DNA from: Pseudomonadota bacterium | GTDB taxonomy: Bacteria > Pseudomonadota > Alphaproteobacteria > Rhizobiales > Xanthobacteraceae | Reading direction: 5' to 3' | Assembly (NCBI GenBank): GCA_003576765.1 | Contig: QEVP01000003.1 | Location: 80,377-144,376, forward strand | DNA length: 64,000 nt | Part shown: in pieces, positions 61,801-64,000 of the stretch | Layout: each line of letters begins with the position of its first letter | Position numbering within the stretch: the first letter of the stretch is position 1 | The notes under the pieces: generated by a model | What the model was told of the DNA's origin: nothing | Database searches by the model: none | The model's input: only the letters and a program-made list of their open reading frames with translations | Program-made: the position numbers and the translations under genes

Positions 61801-62448
61801 GCCGTACAGATTCCGGCGCCGTCGCTCATGCTCGATGATGGCGAGATTGAAAGCCGCGTGCGGCTGATCCGGCCGATGGAGCAGCATCACGCCTCGCTGA
61901 AAATGATGGCCGACAGCCACTGGCGGGAGGTCGATCGCGAGGCCTTCGCCGCCATCTGGCAGCGCGAGGTGTCGGAGGTCCCGACTTTCGCCGAGAGCAC
62001 GATCCATATGGTCAGCGGCCTGTTGCTGCCCGTCTGGAAGCGCCTGCCCAACGAGTCGACGCGCGTCTATCGCCTTCAGACCGATGACGGCGAGCGCATC
62101 ATCGGCCGACGCGTCTCACCGGCCTGGGCCGCCAACGCTGCCTCGACCGGCGCGACCAACCTCGGCGTGGAGGACGCCTATGCGGCCCTGATCGACGGCC
62201 GCACCATTCTCGACCTTGCCGAAGGCCTTCAGCTTCGCCGTGCCCGTGTCATGGGCGCGAACCGCATCGAACTCTCCGGATTCACGGACGCGATGCGCGA
62301 CCGGCTGCGGAGCTACGGGCTGTATAGCGAGATCATCTCGTGGAAGCTGCGCTTCTTCGTGCCCGTCGACGCTACCGGCCCGACCATCCTCGGAAAGCTG
62401 CTCGACACCTATCCGCTGTCGCGCATCTCCGAGCGGGAGGCGGCATGA
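58804..62448 (+). CDS. Strawberry-notch-family helicase (C-terminal part of a methyltransferase/helicase)
   Basis: 1214 codons. Begins in the middle of a methyltransferase fold, then a superfamily 2 helicase: Walker A GDGTGAGKGRQ near residue 275, motif II IIFDEAHAMQN near 380, SATGATTVHNL, VFSDAGGTGRSYHA near 741 and GLGRTNRTNQAQPP near 780. These are hallmarks of the strawberry-notch-like NTPases of plasmids and ICEs. The codons before its ATG (GGC CGC) still encode the GR that joins the parts in relatives, so this ATG is not a natural start. It overlaps the Toprim gene by ATGA. Confidence 0.85.
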   Translation: MSDAAYRHVASALARLADGGRLVAITGANFGPEIPAWTDAFRRLQKCGRVVFTAAIDGSVYARHGTTIETRLTVIDKLPADDPAVFPASAGVAPDVATLLGWVEAQVPSRLAAATPSAPPAGPAAPPRIVRGYLARASAARPAASLAIEPEGAELAYETVDWTPPEGARLTEAIYEEYGLQSIRIPGAQAHPTKLVQSAAMASIAPPKPSYRPMLPANICDLLSDAQLETVIFAGEAHSDFLAGSWTVDETFDLVKAAPPDAENALRFRRGYMLGDGTGAGKGRQSAGIILDNWLRGRRKAVWVSKSDKLIEDAQRDWSALGMERLLVTPLSRFPQGKPITLSEGILFTTYATLRSDDRGEKVSRVRQIVDWLGSDFDGAIIFDEAHAMQNAAGGKGERGDVAASQQGRAGLRLQHALPNARVTYVSATGATTVHNLAYAQRLGLWGGEDFPFATRAEFVEAIEDGGVAAMEVLARDLRSLGLYTARSLSYDGVEYELIEHQLTGEQRGIYDAYAGAFAVIHNNLDAAMQAANITGSDGTLNKQAKSAARSAFESAKQRFFGHLLTSMKTPTLIRSIEGDLDAGHAAVIQIVSTGEALMERRLAEIPTDEWNDVRVDITPREYVLDYLAHSFPVQLYEPFTDSEGNLSSRPVYRDGQPVESREAVARRNDLIERLASLPPVPGALDQIVQRFGTETVAEVTGRSRRIVRKGHRLVVENRAPSANLAETSAFMDDQKRILVFSDAGGTGRSYHAALSARNQRLRVHYLLEPGWKADAAIQGLGRTNRTNQAQPPLFRPIATDVQAEKRFLSTIARRLDTLGAITRGQRQTGGQGLFRPEDNLESTYARDALRQLYLQIVRGKVEGCSLQRFEDATGLKLMDANGIKDELPPITTFLNRLLALTIELQGILFTAFELLLEAKVAGAIASGVYDIGLETLTAESFVVTKRTTIYTHPATGAEARLLSLVERRRNRPTSTESALAWLDDPHARLLVNERSGRAAVQIPAPSLMLDDGEIESRVRLIRPMEQHHASLKMMADSHWREVDREAFAAIWQREVSEVPTFAESTIHMVSGLLLPVWKRLPNESTRVYRLQTDDGERIIGRRVSPAWAANAASTGATNLGVEDAYAALIDGRTILDLAEGLQLRRARVMGANRIELSGFTDAMRDRLRSYGLYSEIISWKLRFFVPVDATGPTILGKLLDTYPLSRISEREAA

Positions 62449-63488
62449 TGGCACGGATCGACGCCTCCGATCTGGCGCACCGTCTCGGCCGGCAGGCCGA
62501 GGCGGTCTGCCGCCACTACCTTTCCAACGGTCGCCGTCAGGGCGGCTATTGGCAGGTTGGCGACGTTCGCAACGCCAAGGGCCGCTCGATGTTCGTGCGG
62601 CTCCGCGATACGCCGAAGGGCCCAGCGGGCAAATGGAACGATGCGGCCACGGACGAGCATGGCGACCTGCTCGACGTGATCCGGGAATCGCTCGGCCTCA
62701 TCGACTTCACCGATGTCGTCGAAGAAGCGCGCAGCTTCCTCAGCATGCCGCAACCCGAACCACGACCGGCGCCATCACGACAGGGCAGAGCGCCAGCCCC
62801 ATCGGGATCGTCTGAGGCGGCGCGCCGCCTCTTCGCCATGTCGCAGCCGATCGCGGGCACCATCGTGGAAACGTATCTCCGTAAACGCGGGATTACGGCT
62901 TTGCACGGAACCGGCAGCCTGCGCTTTCATCCGAGATGCTATTACCGGCCCGAGGATGACGGCCCGACCGAAACCTGGCCGGCGATGATCGCCGCGGTCA
63001 CCGATCTGGGCGGCACGATCACCGGAGCCCATCGTACCTGGCTCTCGCCCGACGGCTCCGACAAGGCGCCGATCGACACGCAGCGCAAGGCAATGGGCGA
63101 TCTGCTCGGTCATGCCGTCCGCATCGGCGTGCCCGGCGATGTGATGGCGGCCGGCGAAGGCATCGAAACCATGCTGTCGTTGCGTCAGGTCATGCCCGAC
63201 ATGGCGATCGCGCCCGCGCTCTCGGCGGCGCACCTTGCCGCCATCCTGTTCCCGTTGACGCTTCGCAGGCTCTACATCGTCCGCGACAACGATCCGGCAG
63301 GAGACGGCGCGCGGGACAATCTGATCGAACGCGCCAATGCGGCCGGGATCGAAGCGATCGTGCTTTCGCCGGTGCTCGGGGACTGCAACGAAGATCTGCG
63401 CCTGCTTGGACTCGATGCGCTCCGGTCGGGAATCCGCGTGCAGCTCGCCCCCCAGGACGTCGCTCGCTTCATGGCGATCGCAGCATAG
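62445..63488 (+). CDS. Toprim-domain protein (DUF7146/primase-like)
   Basis: 347-residue protein with an N-terminal zinc-poor primase-like region (LGRQAEAVCRHYLSNGRRQGGYWQVGDVRNAKGRSMFVRL, GKWNDAATDEHGDLLDVIRESLG) and a C-terminal Toprim domain with GEGIETMLSLRQVMPDMAIAPALSAAHLAAI and VRDNDPAGDGARDNL, the acidic residues of the Toprim site. It is a primase-like protein common next to strawberry-notch helicases in ICEs. The start at 62445 overlaps the helicase stop. Length fits the family, so this gene appears intact. Confidence 0.85.
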   Translation: MMARIDASDLAHRLGRQAEAVCRHYLSNGRRQGGYWQVGDVRNAKGRSMFVRLRDTPKGPAGKWNDAATDEHGDLLDVIRESLGLIDFTDVVEEARSFLSMPQPEPRPAPSRQGRAPAPSGSSEAARRLFAMSQPIAGTIVETYLRKRGITALHGTGSLRFHPRCYYRPEDDGPTETWPAMIAAVTDLGGTITGAHRTWLSPDGSDKAPIDTQRKAMGDLLGHAVRIGVPGDVMAAGEGIETMLSLRQVMPDMAIAPALSAAHLAAILFPLTLRRLYIVRDNDPAGDGARDNLIERANAAGIEAIVLSPVLGDCNEDLRLLGLDALRSGIRVQLAPQDVARFMAIAA

Positions 63489-63833
63489 CCGGTATCTGAA
63501 AGCGAGGCGGCCCGGCGCCGCCTTGCTCCCTGGCTGCTGGACCCGTCAGAGGGATCACGCCTCGGCCTTCGAGAGGGCGATCGGCCGTCAGCCGGGCCGG
63601 ATCGGCAATGGCTGCGGCCGACGATTTTCCGGCGGCGCATGTCCACCCCACGCGGCAGGCCGCGCGGGGACCCCGAACCCGCGCCTTTCCATCGCGAAAC
63701 AAAATCGGCGGCCTACGCGATCCTCCGCTGACGCTTCGGCCCTGCGCCTTGCTCCGGGTGCAGGTCCGACCCGCCCGACGGCTTCGTCGCCATGAAGGCC
63801 GCGACGGTCGCGGTCCAACCGACGGAGCATCCC
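63489..63833 (+). other. Intergenic region between Toprim and DUF2493 genes
   Basis: About 345 bp without a supportable gene. It contains a terminator-like hairpin (AGGCGGC, 63505-63511, with GCCGCCT, 63517-63523) 17 bp after the Toprim stop. Its end, GGAGCATCCC just before the ATG at 63834, resembles the 3' end of the recurrent leaders, but a matching stem-loop was not found. The promoter of the DUF2493 gene should be here. Confidence 0.5.
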
Positions 63834-64000
63834 ATGAACGAGCACGACGACTTCGAACCGCACCACGACTCGTCTCCCACCAACGACATGCTGCAGGAAC
63901 TCCAGCTCTACGGCTACCGCCCCTCCGAGGGCGAACCCGATCCCCGCCCGGTTCCGGAAGACCGCGTCATCGAAGGAGCCGTCGCAGACATCTTCGACGC
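63834..64000 (+). CDS. DUF2493 family protein, N-terminal part
   Basis: The first 55 codons of a gene cut by the window edge: MNEHDDFEPHHDSSPTNDMLQELQLYGYRP, then EDRVIEGAVADIFDA. This opening matches DUF2493 (SLOG-fold) proteins of rhizobial integrative elements, which normally follow the Toprim gene; the SLOG domain itself would lie outside the window. GGAG is 7 nt before the ATG at 63834. Nucleotide-derived signal binding is only a family-level inference. Confidence 0.72.
   Translation, partial: MNEHDDFEPHHDSSPTNDMLQELQLYGYRPSEGEPDPRPVPEDRVIEGAVADIFD

Larger units (their letters stand above)
39351..64000. mobile_element. Left part of an integrative element in tRNA-Arg(CCG)
   Basis: A genomic island that starts at a tRNA 3'-end remnant and runs beyond the window. 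Evidence: the attachment-site remnant at 39351-39395, the adjacent tyrosine integrase, metal-resistance cargo (ars, chrA), a defence cluster, and plasmid/ICE-type backbone genes (ArdC, DUF2958, a large ParB-like protein, a strawberry-notch helicase, a Toprim protein, DUF2493) from 52.3 kb on. No conjugation (tra/trb, type IV secretion) or relaxase gene is in this part, so self-transfer cannot be judged. Several element genes carry internal deletions. Confidence 0.85.

Overview
The window is GC-rich alphaproteobacterial DNA. Gene order and content point to the Hyphomicrobiales (Rhizobiales), near the Bradyrhizobiaceae/Xanthobacteraceae: CobS/CobT beside a DnaJ-like gene and bolA, the block phoH-ybeY-corC-lnt, the block miaB/fur/rimI/tsaB/nfu/usp/trpS/murJ, the cell-cycle regulator TrcR (DUF1013), and a palindromic repeat of a type I associate with Bradyrhizobiaceae genomes. 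No rRNA, complete tRNA, CRISPR array or insertion sequence was seen.

Positions 1 to about 39,350 are core chromosome. In order they hold queH; a TRAP transporter (dctP, dctQ, dctM); cobS-cobT with a downstream esterase-like gene; a DnaJ-like gene, bolA, lysC, ubiG and an EamA transporter; the translationally coupled minus-strand block phoH-ybeY-corC-lnt preceded by miaB; fur, rimI, tsaB, nfu, usp, trpS and murJ; an adenosine kinase; a serine hydrolase; a PLP aminotransferase; an MmgE/PrpD protein; an AbrB-type membrane protein; a CorC/HlyC protein; prpE; a small lipoprotein; trcR; ispH-thrB-rnhA; and a peroxiredoxin.

At about 39,351 the sequence changes to an integrated element that runs off the right edge. 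The junction is a 45-bp remnant of the 3' half of a tRNA-Arg(CCG) gene, followed at once by a tyrosine integrase. Next come an arsenic cargo operon (arsR, two unrelated arsC genes, ACR3, arsH) and chrA. Facing it on the minus strand is a tightly coupled five-gene block: AbiEi antitoxin, AbiEii toxin, a HamA-like nuclease (DUF1837), a HamB-like helicase and a CoiA-like nuclease. It is preceded by a perfect palindromic operator. I read it as a compound defence operon joining an AbiE toxin-antitoxin, Hachiman-like machinery and an extra nuclease. From 52.3 kb to the edge lies an integrative-element backbone: ArdC, DUF2958, a large ParB-like protein, four uncharacterised small proteins, a methyltransferase/strawberry-notch helicase, a Toprim protein and the start of a DUF2493 gene.

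Two signals are not explained by gene content. First, a structured RNA leader of about 55 nt recurs before several backbone genes (three clear copies and one degenerate copy). It has an invariant GACGGG/CCCGTC outer stem and a compensating inner stem closed by the same AGAGG loop. Second, three genes of the element (hamB-like, DUF2958 and the methyltransferase/helicase) each carry one short out-of-frame internal deletion, while no core gene shows one. The palindromic repeat also occurs twice in the core region, once in an intergenic site and once in frame inside the EamA transporter gene.
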